Notes: generated by a model from the sequence alone, not told the origin. A DNA stretch of 64,000 bases from an uncultured Hyphomicrobiales bacterium (GCA_903824185.1 CAIJVU010000052.1:1-64000), one strand, 5' to 3'; shown: positions 51,488 through 60,771, numbered from the stretch's first letter. Numbers and translations are program-made.

Positions 51488-53077
51488 TTAATGTTCAGGC
51501 TCGTTCTTTTTCACAAATTGCGAGGCCACATGCTGCACGAAGCTTGCATCTTTTGAGAGACTGGCAGCCAGAATACCCAACAATTGTGTTTTTTCTTCGA
51601 AGGTGAAGCCCTCAATGGGTGCCAAAAGCGGAAACAAGGCGGGCTTGATCCCTTCAGCATCGGCAACCCCCAATTGCGTGAGATAGGCATGGCGCTTTAA
51701 AGCATCCTGCTCGATCTCCTGCTCGATATGGCCGGCAATCCCCATCCGGTGAGCCACCCGCTCCAATTGCTTGTGTTCTTGGGGCGTAATAACACCATCT
51801 TCAGCGGCCTTATCGGCCATTTTGTGCAGTTCTTCCTTCTGGCGACGGATCTTGTCCGAGAAGCCCGAAGCCAACATACCCGTTGGCAAAGCCACAAGCA
51901 CCACGCCGATGATGGCGGCACAGGAAGCAAAGAACTGACCGAGCGGCGTCACGGGGTAATAATCCCCGTAGCCCACACTGGTGAGGGTAATGATGGCCCA
52001 ATACATAGCCTCAGGAATGGAGTTGAACTTATCGGGCTGGGCTTCATGCTCCAGAATGTAGATGGCGCTGGAGGCAAACAAAGACACCAGCAATGAGATG
52101 AACAGCGCCGCTTGCAAGACGGGCATTTCATCCATGACCACTTCGATCAAGGTCTGCATCGCGGTGGAATGGCGGGTGAGTTTGAGAATCCGCAGCAACC
52201 GCATGACGCGCAAGAAGCGCAAATCCATCGTGAAAAAGAAGGTCAGATAGAAGGGCAGAATGGCCGCAAGATCGATGACCGCATTGATGGTGGTGGCGTA
52301 GCGGAAACGGCCCGATAGTCGCTCTTTATATTCCGGATTTTCGGTAATGGAATAAATGCGCAAGACATATTCCGTACTGAAAATACCGACCGAGATCATA
52401 TCGAAAATATGGAATTCGAAGGCGAGCATTTCATGAATGGGCTGCACGCTTTCCAGCACCACCGCGGTCACGCTCAAGGCAATGACAAACACCAAAACCG
52501 TGTCGACCAGATGATGCAATTCGCCGGAATAATCATCCTCGTTCAGGATGCTGTAGATTTTCTGCTTCATCGTCCGACCATGATTGATCTCGATGAAGTG
52601 ATGCACGACAGGAACGATAAAGCGGACGAGTTTGAAAATCCGCAACAGACGCAGCAAACGCAGGAAGCGCAGATCGATTTCGATCAGGAAGGTCAAATAA
52701 AACGGAACGATCACACAAAAGTCGATCAGCGCCATCGGGGTGACGGCATATTTCAAACGTTTGAATTTGAATTTCTGGAACTCTTCCGACTCCGGAATGC
52801 AATAGAGACGGAGGATATATTCAAGGGTGAAGAAATAAACGGAAAAACGATCAAAGGCCGCCAATTCCATGTGATATTTTTCGTGCAGCGCATCCACATG
52901 TTCAACACCGATGGCGCAGACGCTCAGGATAATCAGCGAGACGATAATCCGGTCAATCACCTTTTCGGCGGGCGGCGAATCCGGGGCTTCGAAAAGCAGA
53001 CGATAAACCTTGCGACGGAACGAAACAGGGGCCGCCGGATCGGCATGAACGGCCAATTCGTGATGCTCAACGCTCAT
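51488..53077 (-). CDS. Potassium channel with two consecutive voltage-sensor domains and one pore
   Basis: The 529-aa channel has two four-helix voltage sensors. The first is at residues 41-154, with S4 D-L-R-F-L-R-L-L-R-L-L-R-I-F-K-L. The second is at 190-303, with S4 D-L-R-F-L-R-V-M-R-L-L-R-I-L-K-L. A single pore module follows: S5 about 319-343, filter T-S-V-G-Y-G-D at 366-372, S6 to about 407. The two sensors align at a constant offset of 150 residues, including a pre-S1 helix (Y-R-L-L-F-E and Y-S-I-L-N-E). A cytoplasmic helical tail contains D-G-V-I-T-P-Q-E. GGAGGGG precedes the ATG. Selectivity should be potassium. Confidence 0.85.
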   Translation of the reverse strand: MSVEHHELAVHADPAAPVSFRRKVYRLLFEAPDSPPAEKVIDRIIVSLIILSVCAIGVEHVDALHEKYHMELAAFDRFSVYFFTLEYILRLYCIPESEEFQKFKFKRLKYAVTPMALIDFCVIVPFYLTFLIEIDLRFLRLLRLLRIFKLVRFIVPVVHHFIEINHGRTMKQKIYSILNEDDYSGELHHLVDTVLVFVIALSVTAVVLESVQPIHEMLAFEFHIFDMISVGIFSTEYVLRIYSITENPEYKERLSGRFRYATTINAVIDLAAILPFYLTFFFTMDLRFLRVMRLLRILKLTRHSTAMQTLIEVVMDEMPVLQAALFISLLVSLFASSAIYILEHEAQPDKFNSIPEAMYWAIITLTSVGYGDYYPVTPLGQFFASCAAIIGVVLVALPTGMLASGFSDKIRRQKEELHKMADKAAEDGVITPQEHKQLERVAHRMGIAGHIEQEIEQDALKRHAYLTQLGVADAEGIKPALFPLLAPIEGFTFEEKTQLLGILAASLSKDASFVQHVASQFVKKNEPEH

Positions 53078-53201
53078 AATGCCCCTCCGAGACGAACCAA
53101 AAACAAAAAACCGCGATTATTTTCTCAAAAATAATGGACAGCACAGCCTGAAAATGCCTCATTTTTTTCAAAAAGAGACAGATGCACAGACGACATCTTA
53201 A

Positions 53202-53229
53202 ATAACGGTTACCAGAAACACTTTCTTTA
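53202..53229 (-). promoter_or_regulatory. Possible sigma-28-like promoter of the tandem-sensor channel
   Basis: Minus strand: TAAAGAAA (53222-53229) and ACCGTTAT (53202-53209) match the flgM and fliS boxes, but the gap is 12 bases rather than 11. The predicted leader of about 115 bases runs to the channel ATG at 53077. Suggestive only. Confidence 0.4.
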
Positions 53230-53290
53230 GCCGCGCGGACACTGTATTTTGATTTCCGTTCAATATATTTGCCGCGTCGGGAAGCCCTGC

Positions 53291-55174
53291 ATGAAATTTG
53301 CGTTCAAATTCAAGCTGCCAAAATGGGAAAAACCAAAACCCGAAGTGCCGTATGTCTCCAATCCCATGATTGACGAGCTTGAAAAACTCGATTTTGTGGC
53401 TCTGACGGCAGAGCGGCGTCACGATATCTTGCTGAGAATCAAACATTCGGCCGCCGCTGTGGCAGAAGACCGGCGCAGAAATCCCGCGATCATGACCGAC
53501 CGCATCCGGTTGCAACGCTTATGGGTCGACTACTTCAAAATCGACCAGACCACGCCCCCCGGTCAGGATGAAGGGGACAGCCTGTCATTCGCCTTATCCG
53601 ACCACTCACTGCATCAGACCCCGCAGCAACGCGCCCCCGGCGCGCTGATGAGCACCCAAGAGGAGCTGGTCGCCCAAGCCAATTTCAAAATTGATATGGG
53701 CGATATGGTCATGGACGACATGAACGACTTTGATACGCCGCCGCCAAAGCTGCCGCCGCGTCCGACAATCGCTGCCCATGATTTCAATGACAAGAGTAAA
53801 CCGGTGGTGGAGGTCAAGCATCCCGAAACAGGCGACAGCCTTAAAATTGCGGGATTGCAGGATCTCGTGATTGACCCGCCCGATGCGTCCGTGGCTGCCA
53901 TGACGGCCCATGCGCCTCCGCCCCCGCCTGCCCCCGTTGAAACCGCCGCAGCGCCGACCTCAGAAAATACCGGCGGGCTGCAAGTGATCGTGCATTCCGA
54001 TGAGGAGCCCAAGCTCAGTACGGATGAGCAGGCCGCGATTGTGGCCCGCATGCGGGCTTTGGCGCAGACAGAAGCCACCGCCGCGGGCGCTCAGACCGAA
54101 AACCCCATTGCCGAGAACCCGATGGTGGCGCGGATGCGCGCCCTTGCCGCAGCAAAAGCCTCCGAACCCCAAGCGGACGCCCCGACATCCGATGCCGAAG
54201 CCCCTGTTGTGATCGCGATGACGGCTGATCCCGCAGATGAAGACGACATGCTGCCCGATAGCTTTGATCTGGTCATGCCAGAGGAAGACACAACCGCAAA
54301 AGCGGACAGTGACAGTTCGGCGACCAGCGCCACCCCCTTGCCGGATGAAGAGCCCCGCCTCAGTGCGGAAGACCAAATCCGGATCACCGAGGATATGCGC
54401 GCCCGCATCAAGGCGGAAACGCTGCCCGATGCCGCTGTGCCGGAAGATCCGATGGTTGCACGGATGCGCAAACTTGCACGCCGCTCGCAGGAAGAAGCCC
54501 AGCAAGAAAAGCCTGCCCAGCCGCAAGCCCTGACAATCAGCATTCCGGACGATCCGACGGACGCACCGGCGGAGGTGCCCGCTGTCCAAGAAGAAACATT
54601 CGAGCAGATCAAATCAAAAATTGTGGCTGATACGCTGCAACAAGCGCAAAGCGCGCAATTAGATGTGCAAAAAGCAACACCCGCGGCCTCTGCTGCCAAG
54701 CCCAGTGCCCCGATGACGGCGACTGAAGAACCCGCTTTGGAAGCAGGCATGCTCGACAGATTGCGACGCCTCGCCGGACTGTCGGCTGCGACTAAACAAG
54801 CCCCAGAGCCCGCGCCCGAACCCGAAGCTGCGAACCCCCCGCAGGCTGAACCCGTCGCCGTGGTCGAGCCCCCCCCAGTCGTGACGGATCCCGAGCCGGT
54901 GGCCGAAGCCCCTCTGCCCGCCGAACCGGAAGCGGTCATTCCCGAGCCCAAACAAGAAGAGCCAAAACCGGCGCCCTTGCGTGAGCGCGAAGCCAGTGCA
55001 ACCCCCAGCACGCGGGATTGGGTCAATGTCAAATTGTTGCGCCCCACCGTCATTCGTGGCCTGCCCTTGCCTGATCAGGTGATTACGATTGTTCCTTATC
55101 CCGATGCCAAACGGTTGGAGGAAAATGGCAGCGTGCAAATCCTAACCAAACCCCGCGCACCGCGTAATTCATAA
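53291..55174 (+). CDS. Unknown Pro/Ala/Glu-rich protein with repeated ARMR-type motifs
   Basis: I start at the ATG at 53291 (MKFAFKFKLPKW). The 627-aa soluble, acidic protein has a small folded N-terminal domain (I-D-E-L-E-K-L-D-F-V-A-L-T-A-E-R-R-H-D-I-L-L). Long disordered Pro/Ala/Glu linkers follow. Short helical repeats are embedded in them: V-A-R-M-R-A-L-A near residues 250 and 280, I-T-E-D-M-R-A-R-I near 363, V-A-R-M-R-K-L-A near 390, and M-L-D-R-L-R-R-L-A near 487. The C-terminus carries V-K-L-L-R-P-T-V-I-R-G-L-P-L-P. No known family. It lies divergent from the tandem-sensor channel and convergent with the second channel. Confidence 0.72.
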   Translation: MKFAFKFKLPKWEKPKPEVPYVSNPMIDELEKLDFVALTAERRHDILLRIKHSAAAVAEDRRRNPAIMTDRIRLQRLWVDYFKIDQTTPPGQDEGDSLSFALSDHSLHQTPQQRAPGALMSTQEELVAQANFKIDMGDMVMDDMNDFDTPPPKLPPRPTIAAHDFNDKSKPVVEVKHPETGDSLKIAGLQDLVIDPPDASVAAMTAHAPPPPPAPVETAAAPTSENTGGLQVIVHSDEEPKLSTDEQAAIVARMRALAQTEATAAGAQTENPIAENPMVARMRALAAAKASEPQADAPTSDAEAPVVIAMTADPADEDDMLPDSFDLVMPEEDTTAKADSDSSATSATPLPDEEPRLSAEDQIRITEDMRARIKAETLPDAAVPEDPMVARMRKLARRSQEEAQQEKPAQPQALTISIPDDPTDAPAEVPAVQEETFEQIKSKIVADTLQQAQSAQLDVQKATPAASAAKPSAPMTATEEPALEAGMLDRLRRLAGLSAATKQAPEPAPEPEAANPPQAEPVAVVEPPPVVTDPEPVAEAPLPAEPEAVIPEPKQEEPKPAPLREREASATPSTRDWVNVKLLRPTVIRGLPLPDQVITIVPYPDAKRLEENGSVQILTKPRAPRNS

Positions 55175-55240
55175 TAAGACACTATCGGCCTGTTTTGCCT
55201 GTTTCAGCAGCGGGTGTTTTCATCCCCTTTTTGCCCAATA

Positions 55241-55267
55241 AAAAAGCCCCTGTGACGGGGCTTTTTT
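55241..55267. terminator. Bidirectional terminator between the repeat protein and the second channel
   Basis: AAAAAGCCCC-TGTGAC-GGGGCTTTTTT: a perfect stem with A-run and T-run on either side. Confidence 0.92.
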
Positions 55268-55292
55268 GTTTTGAATGGCAAGGCTGACGAAA

Positions 55293-56387
55293 TCAGACCG
55301 GCACTTGATCGGGCTTGAGCGCCTCCGGCTTTTTGGCGGCAGGCACGGGCGGTGCGGCAATGGAGTCAAGCGCATCGCGCAAAGCTTTGACAGGCAGAGC
55401 CTGCAAACGATGGGCTTGTTCCGGACTGATCATGCCGCCTTCGGTCAAAAGCATGAAAGCGGCTGCGGCACGGTCGTTTTCCGGTTTTTTATGCTCGTGT
55501 TCGACGGACTCGCCAAACAGCATCACCATCAAGGTCTTGCCCACAATATTCATCAAAACACCGAACAAGACCAAGCCCATCAACATGGTCACACCGGCAA
55601 TAACACGGCCTCCGACGGTTACCGGATAAAGGTCGCCATAGCCCGTTGTCGTCAATGTGGTGATGCACCACCACATGGCAGCGGGAATGGATGTAAAGAA
55701 GCGCTTGTCTTCCGGAATGGGGTTGCCGGAAATAGGGTCGATGGGCATGAATTTTTCAGTAGGAACCGGTTGGCCTTCCTTGGCCGCATGCGCTTCCATC
55801 GCTGCCTGACCGTGAACCATGGCTTCATTGGTATAAAGCCCACCTTCCACATAAAACATCAAGGTGCTGGAAATCATCATCACCGAGAACAAAGCAATCA
55901 GATAAATCCGCAAATTGACGATGATGGGATTGGATTTTTTACTGGAAATATCCCCCACCGACGACATGGCCGCACGCGCCAATTTGAGAACGCGCAAAAC
56001 CCGCACCACACGCAACAAACGAAAGACCTTCGTGCCTTGCAAAAATGTTAAATTTAGCATCATCAAATAGCTGGGTGCAATCGAGAGAATATCCACAATT
56101 CCCCAAAAGCTCGTCACATAACCCATGCGGTTTTCTGCAACATAAAGCGCACCCAAAAAGTCGATGGTGAAAAAGGCCAGCGAAACATTTTCGATGATTT
56201 CAAACGTGGTCTGATGTTGCTCGGCAAAGGTATCAACCGACTCGCCCGCCAAAGCGAGACAGGAAATGAAAATGAACAAATTGACCAATTGATGCCAAAT
56301 CACATAACGGCGACAGGTCGGATCGGCAAAGGTCCGGTAAATAAAATGGGACACCGGATTGGTTGAAAAACGATCAGCATGCGTCAC
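55293..56387 (-). CDS. Voltage-gated-type potassium channel with extended turret
   Basis: The 364-aa protein has a single voltage sensor with S4 F-R-L-L-R-V-V-R-V-L-R-V-L-K-L (about residues 115-129). S5 follows, then an unusually long extracellular turret of about 55 residues. The pore filter is T-T-T-G-Y-G-D, and S6 follows. The C-terminal tail has G-G-M-I-S-P-E-Q, echoing D-G-V-I-T-P-Q-E in the other channel. The start is a GTG with a GGAG site. It is monocistronic and ends at a shared terminator. Confidence 0.87.
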   Translation of the reverse strand: MTHADRFSTNPVSHFIYRTFADPTCRRYVIWHQLVNLFIFISCLALAGESVDTFAEQHQTTFEIIENVSLAFFTIDFLGALYVAENRMGYVTSFWGIVDILSIAPSYLMMLNLTFLQGTKVFRLLRVVRVLRVLKLARAAMSSVGDISSKKSNPIIVNLRIYLIALFSVMMISSTLMFYVEGGLYTNEAMVHGQAAMEAHAAKEGQPVPTEKFMPIDPISGNPIPEDKRFFTSIPAAMWWCITTLTTTGYGDLYPVTVGGRVIAGVTMLMGLVLFGVLMNIVGKTLMVMLFGESVEHEHKKPENDRAAAAFMLLTEGGMISPEQAHRLQALPVKALRDALDSIAAPPVPAAKKPEALKPDQVPV

Positions 56388-56582
56388 TACAAAAACTCCA
56401 CATTGACAAAAAAAGAGAAGACACCAAACAGGAACAAGCCGGTTAAACGGGTCGATCTGGCACGTCTCCTAATGGCTAAAAAAGGGGGTTACAAGACGTC
56501 TTTCGGCCAAAACCAACAAATTTTATCATCCGAATGGCGCGCGGCCCTTGCACGATGAGGGCCCCAATGGCAGGAAAACACG

Positions 56583-57374
56583 ATGATCCTAGAAGCTTTG
56601 GAATGGACCATCACTCCTGCCTCTTTGCTGGCACGCCGCTCTGGTCTTTTGGCAGGTCAAATTGCCATTCGCCATCGCGCCCAGCGGTGCCGCGCCCTAT
56701 GGCACAGCCATCTGACAGCATCGCGTCAGGCCATCCAAAGCCATATTCAGGGGTTAAAGCGCCCTTTAAACCGTGTCATGGTGATGGGCAGCGGACATTT
56801 GCATGATTGCGATCTTCATTCGTTGCTGACACAGGCCAAGCATGTGGTGCTGGTTGATATTGTGCACCCTTTGGAACTGTATTGGCACCGCGCCCGCTCT
56901 CATGGGCGGCTGACCCTGATCGACCGTGATTTGAGTTTCAGCTTGAGCCGGGCCTTGCGGGGACAAACCACTGTCGATGAACCCGATGCCGATTTTGTGG
57001 CGGAGCTTCAGTCCTGTGACTTGGTGATTTCACTCAATTTATTATCGCAATTACCGATTGGGGCGCATGATCTCTGGACCCGTCAGGGACAGGATGAAAG
57101 CCATATCGAGCATTGGGCCGGCCTCATTGTGTCCAATCATGTCACGCTTTTGCAGCAAGCGCGTCAGGCGCTTTTGATCACCGACAGCGTTGTGCGCCTG
57201 CGCGGACAAGAAAAGGGACAACCCCTGATCGGCGCCTGGCAGGATCTGCTTTACGGCGTCACACTGCCCGAGCCCGATACCGATTGGTTATGGACCATCG
57301 CCTCCCCGCAAGAGCGCGGTGACGACTATTGGGAAGAACGCCGCGTCGGGGCACGGATCATCGACCCCGCCTAA
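56583..57374 (+). CDS. Methyltransferase-like protein of unknown substrate
   Basis: The 263-aa protein has a basic helical first 60 residues. A class-I methyltransferase-like pattern follows: R-V-M-V-M-G-S-G-H-L-H-D-C-D-L (motif I-like), H-V-V-L-V-D-I-V-H-P (acidic end of strand 2), and C-D-L-V-I-S-L-N-L-L-S-Q-L-P (motif IV-like). The glycine loop is atypical, so activity is uncertain. An AGGAAAA site precedes the ATG. Neighbours give no pathway. Confidence 0.62.
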   Translation: MILEALEWTITPASLLARRSGLLAGQIAIRHRAQRCRALWHSHLTASRQAIQSHIQGLKRPLNRVMVMGSGHLHDCDLHSLLTQAKHVVLVDIVHPLELYWHRARSHGRLTLIDRDLSFSLSRALRGQTTVDEPDADFVAELQSCDLVISLNLLSQLPIGAHDLWTRQGQDESHIEHWAGLIVSNHVTLLQQARQALLITDSVVRLRGQEKGQPLIGAWQDLLYGVTLPEPDTDWLWTIASPQERGDDYWEERRVGARIIDPA

Positions 57375-57407
57375 GCACCCTGCCCAAAATTGCTCCCAAG
57401 GCGCAGA

Positions 57408-57842
57408 TTAACGGCAATTATCGATGCGGATTTTGGTCATAAAACGGTCTTTACGGTCATAATAGCTATAGACCCATGCCGTATCATTGGCGATCAATTT
57501 GGCGGTTTCGCCCATACAGAAGTTCTTTTTCATCTCGACGCGGCGTTCCTCGAAGGACGGATCAGGCAGCTCATTGCTCAAAATGGTCATCCGGACCTTG
57601 ATCTCGAAAACCCGCCCGTTCAATCGCGCTGCGGTGATCACCGATCCGTCTGAGAGGGGATAACCGATGCTGTCCTTGATCCCGCCAAGGATGGTCTGGA
57701 GTTGCTTGTCGATCATTTTGACGGCCGGATCTTTGTCATCGAGACGGGCAGCCCGCGAATCGCTTGCAGCCGAAACCAGCAAAAAAACCGCTGCCAAAAA
57801 GCCAAAGCGCTGAAAAAAGAGCCCGCCATACCACCGAAACAT
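57408..57842 (-). CDS. Unknown small secreted protein with two cysteines
   Basis: The start is taken at the ATG at 57842 (MFRWYGGLFF) with GGGAG upstream. An earlier TTG reading lacks a site. The 144 aa have a signal peptide or membrane anchor to about S-R-A-A. A mixed domain follows, with A-V-K-M-I-D-K-Q-L-Q-T-I-L-G-G-I-K-D, F-C-M-G-E-T-A-K-L-I and a C-terminal I-D-N-C-R. The two cysteines could form one disulfide in the periplasm. No family is recognised. Confidence 0.65.
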   Translation of the reverse strand: MFRWYGGLFFQRFGFLAAVFLLVSAASDSRAARLDDKDPAVKMIDKQLQTILGGIKDSIGYPLSDGSVITAARLNGRVFEIKVRMTILSNELPDPSFEERRVEMKKNFCMGETAKLIANDTAWVYSYYDRKDRFMTKIRIDNCR

Positions 57843-57998
57843 CCAAAAACACTCCCAAAACCGCCACAAAACAACAATTTAACCTTGTCACAATCCTATA
57901 AGGGTGGGCAAGGTCGGTATAATCTTTATTTTTAAGTCATTTAAGCTATAAGATGATAAATGATATTGGTTCTTTTTCCCTACTAAACGGAGTGGTCT

Positions 57999-59468
57999 AT
58001 GGCGGGTCTCATTAACTGGCTCGATTTCCGCAAATCTGTGCGGCTACCGGAGACCGGCAATCCGCGGGATCAAGTGATCCTGCCTGACTCTGTCGTGGAA
58101 CAGCAATCGCGCGAAGCGTCCGAGCTTGGCAATTCGCACCAAAATATCCTGAATCAATTCCAGCGCCTTGATGATGTTTTGGCGCAATTCGAAAATGTCC
58201 GGGAATTTGTGGTCAAAGCCCGCGGATCCCTCGATGATATTTTTGCCGATCACCGGACCCATCGGGCCGAAAATCTGGCTTTGCGTTCGATTATCGAGCA
58301 AACGTCCCAGTCGCTGAGCCAATCGCGCGAGCAGGAAACCCAGCTGCGTATCCGCATTTCTGCCCTTGAAATCGACGTGTCTGGTCTGGCTGAAGAGCTG
58401 TCAAACCGTGAAGTGATCATCCGCGGCAATCAGGAAGAAATTTCGCTCCTGAAATCCCATACGATGAAGCAATCCGCGCGTTTGAACGAAATCGAGCAAC
58501 AACTCGAAGAGAAAAACGACGAGATCGAAATTCTGCAAACCGAAAACGTGTCGATCCGCGACCGTGAAATGTTTGCCGAACAGCAGATCAACCAGCTCTC
58601 GGCTGACAACCGCCTGCTCAATGAAAAGAATTCCAGTCTGCGCGAAGAACTGGCCAATCTTGAGCAGATGTTCACGAATAATTCGATTGAACTCAATAAT
58701 TACAGCCAGCGCCTCGCCCATTCGGAAACCGAACTCATCAACCGGATGAATCAGGTCACGAGCCTGAAGCAGACTTTGGCCGAAGCCGAAAACGAGCGCA
58801 CCCGTTTGCTGGCCCAGCTCGACGAGATTTCTACCACCTCTGCCTCGGAAAAACGCACCTATGAAGGCCGCGTCGAAGCCCTGATCAAGCGCAATGAAAT
58901 GCTTGAAAAACTGCTGGCCGATGCCCGCAACGAGGTCAATGCCCGTTCCGAAGCCTTCCGCGCTGCAGAACGTGGTCAGGTCGAACTCAAAGGCACCATC
59001 CGTCGTCTGGAAAAGACAACGGAGAAGATGACACTGGATCAGGAAAACCTGCAAAACGAGATCCGCAATCTCGAACAGGCGCGTGCGGCCCTCAAAGACC
59101 GCACCAATATGCTAGAAAAAGCCAACAAGGCCAAAGATACCGTCATCTCGCAAAGCGAAGACAAGATGGCGCAGCTTTCCGAGCAACTCAGCCGGTCTGA
59201 GCATAAAAACCGCTTGTCGATGGAAGCCCAATCCAAGCGGATTGCCGAACTCATTACCGAGCTTGAGCGCGAAAAATCCGAACGCGGTCTGGCCGAAGGG
59301 CGGCTGGAATCGGTGCGCAAAGAGCGCACCCGCCTGCAGCTGGAATTGTCGACCTTGCGGGCCCGCTATATGGATGACGGCAACTTCAATTCATCCGACG
59401 AGGATGATGGCGACGGCCTGCCGCGCAACAGCGGCAATATCAAATCCTTCCGGCCTGATCCGGTTTGA
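57999..59468 (+). CDS. Crescentin-like long coiled-coil protein
   Basis: The 489-aa protein is almost wholly alpha-helical coiled coil from about residue 35 to 460. It is rich in Glu, Leu, Arg, Gln and Asn heptads. There is a short non-coiled head (residues 1-30) and a short Asp/Asn/Gly tail. It has no membrane segment or ATPase motif, which excludes SMC-type proteins. This head-rod-tail plan and the size match crescentin, the intermediate-filament-like protein behind cell curvature. Coiled coils look alike, so other cytoskeletal scaffolds are possible. GGAG precedes the ATG, and a TATAAT box lies near 57917. Confidence 0.65.
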   Translation: MAGLINWLDFRKSVRLPETGNPRDQVILPDSVVEQQSREASELGNSHQNILNQFQRLDDVLAQFENVREFVVKARGSLDDIFADHRTHRAENLALRSIIEQTSQSLSQSREQETQLRIRISALEIDVSGLAEELSNREVIIRGNQEEISLLKSHTMKQSARLNEIEQQLEEKNDEIEILQTENVSIRDREMFAEQQINQLSADNRLLNEKNSSLREELANLEQMFTNNSIELNNYSQRLAHSETELINRMNQVTSLKQTLAEAENERTRLLAQLDEISTTSASEKRTYEGRVEALIKRNEMLEKLLADARNEVNARSEAFRAAERGQVELKGTIRRLEKTTEKMTLDQENLQNEIRNLEQARAALKDRTNMLEKANKAKDTVISQSEDKMAQLSEQLSRSEHKNRLSMEAQSKRIAELITELEREKSERGLAEGRLESVRKERTRLQLELSTLRARYMDDGNFNSSDEDDGDGLPRNSGNIKSFRPDPV

Positions 59469-59556
59469 GCAAGATTTGACGGTCAATGCTTGAAGGGCGG
59501 GGGCACCCTCGCCCGTTGACGCGGGAAGCCGCAAAAGCGCTTCATCGTCTGAAAAG

Positions 59557-60021
59557 TTAGAATGGCTGGCGCGGTGACTCGCAGAGATTCATGCGGGAAC
59601 AGCGCGTAATAGAATTGACGCATTCACCCGCATAGGTCGGGCAAATCTTGCGGATTTTGCCATAGCTGCAGAAATCAGCGTCTTCACGCCCTTCCTTTTC
59701 AGCCGCCGCCGCACTGGAACTGGTATAGCGCATGCGGAAATCATTATTGCGGATAAATCGTTGATAGCGCTTTTTCAGCTCGTCACTGTCTGAGCAATAT
59801 TGTTTCCAGTGCTCGCGCACTTCGCCTTCTTGGAAACGCTCGAGATTGGAGCAGACATTGGTTTGTTCCAATTTGCGGTCAATGGTGCCGATGCAATAGG
59901 CCGCCTCCATCAAATCTTTGAAAAGAGCGGTCACGCGGAATTGATCCTGCTGATTTTGCGCATTGCCCTGCCCCGGCACCAAAGCCAGAACCATCGCCAG
60001 ACAGATCCAAAAATAACGCAT
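59557..60021 (-). CDS. Unknown cysteine-rich secreted protein
   Basis: The start is taken at the ATG at 60021 (MRYFWICLAM), with AAGG 8 bases upstream. The 154-aa precursor has a signal peptide ending near G-N-A-Q. Eight cysteines follow in the mature part, several in short pairs (Y-C, V-C, Y-C, F-C, I-C, E-C, R-C, L-C), suggesting four disulfides. No family is recognised. It is monocistronic. Confidence 0.68.
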   Translation of the reverse strand: MRYFWICLAMVLALVPGQGNAQNQQDQFRVTALFKDLMEAAYCIGTIDRKLEQTNVCSNLERFQEGEVREHWKQYCSDSDELKKRYQRFIRNNDFRMRYTSSSAAAAEKEGREDADFCSYGKIRKICPTYAGECVNSITRCSRMNLCESPRQPF

Positions 60022-60214
60022 CGACGAACCTTGCTTCACTGAACGCACAAATCATGAGAAACGCCGCCTTCAAGCAGCCTCGTCCTGATTTCCTATCATG
60101 AAGACCACAAGGAATGAAGGGCGGATTGAAAAGACGCGGCAAGAGGATTAGGAGTAAAAAGAAGGCCTGAACGGCACAAAGCGATAATCAAAACGAAAAA
60201 TTCGGGAGATATTC

Positions 60215-60697
60215 ATGCAAGACCTCATTTTACGCACCCTTGTGATGGGTGGGCTCGCAACGCTCAGCATGGATATTTTGGGGCAAATCCTCAAATTTGG
60301 CTTCAAAATCCCGCCCGCCAACTGGACCTTGATCGGCCGTTGGTTCGCCTCCCTGCCACAAGGCCGGTTTTTCCATGACGATATCGCCCAATCCCCGAGC
60401 CTGCCCTTTGAAACGGCCATCGGCTGGATCGCCCATTACGCGATTGGCATCCTCTATGCCGCGGTTTTGATTGCTTTTATGGGGACAGATTGGCTGCAAG
60501 CCCCCACTTTATGGCCCACATTGGTGATTGGCTGGGTCACGGTGGGCGCAGGCTGGTTTATTCTGCAACCCGGCATGGGCGCCGGATGGGCCGCCTCCAA
60601 ACGTGCCAATAAATGGCAAATCCGCGGATTGAATATTCTGGGACACACCATTTTTGCCTTTGGTCTTTATGCAGGGGCCCTACTGCCGCTCTCCTAA
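60215..60697 (+). CDS. DUF2938-family membrane protein
   Basis: The 160-aa protein has four transmembrane helices. Family landmarks are A-T-L-S-M-D-I-L-G near the start, then I-G-R-W-F-A-S-L-P-Q-G-R-F-F-H-D-D-I, then G-W-I-A-H-Y-A-I-G-I-L-Y-A. Conserved Asp, Arg and His residues in the membrane suggest an ion or small-molecule role, but the family has no known function. Confidence 0.82.
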   Translation: MQDLILRTLVMGGLATLSMDILGQILKFGFKIPPANWTLIGRWFASLPQGRFFHDDIAQSPSLPFETAIGWIAHYAIGILYAAVLIAFMGTDWLQAPTLWPTLVIGWVTVGAGWFILQPGMGAGWAASKRANKWQIRGLNILGHTIFAFGLYAGALLPLS

Positions 60698-60771
60698 TCC
60701 ACCAGACCTGTTTCCCCAATCGCTGCAGCGCACAAGCACAGAGAAAGTGGGAAATGCGCATCAGTCTAACA

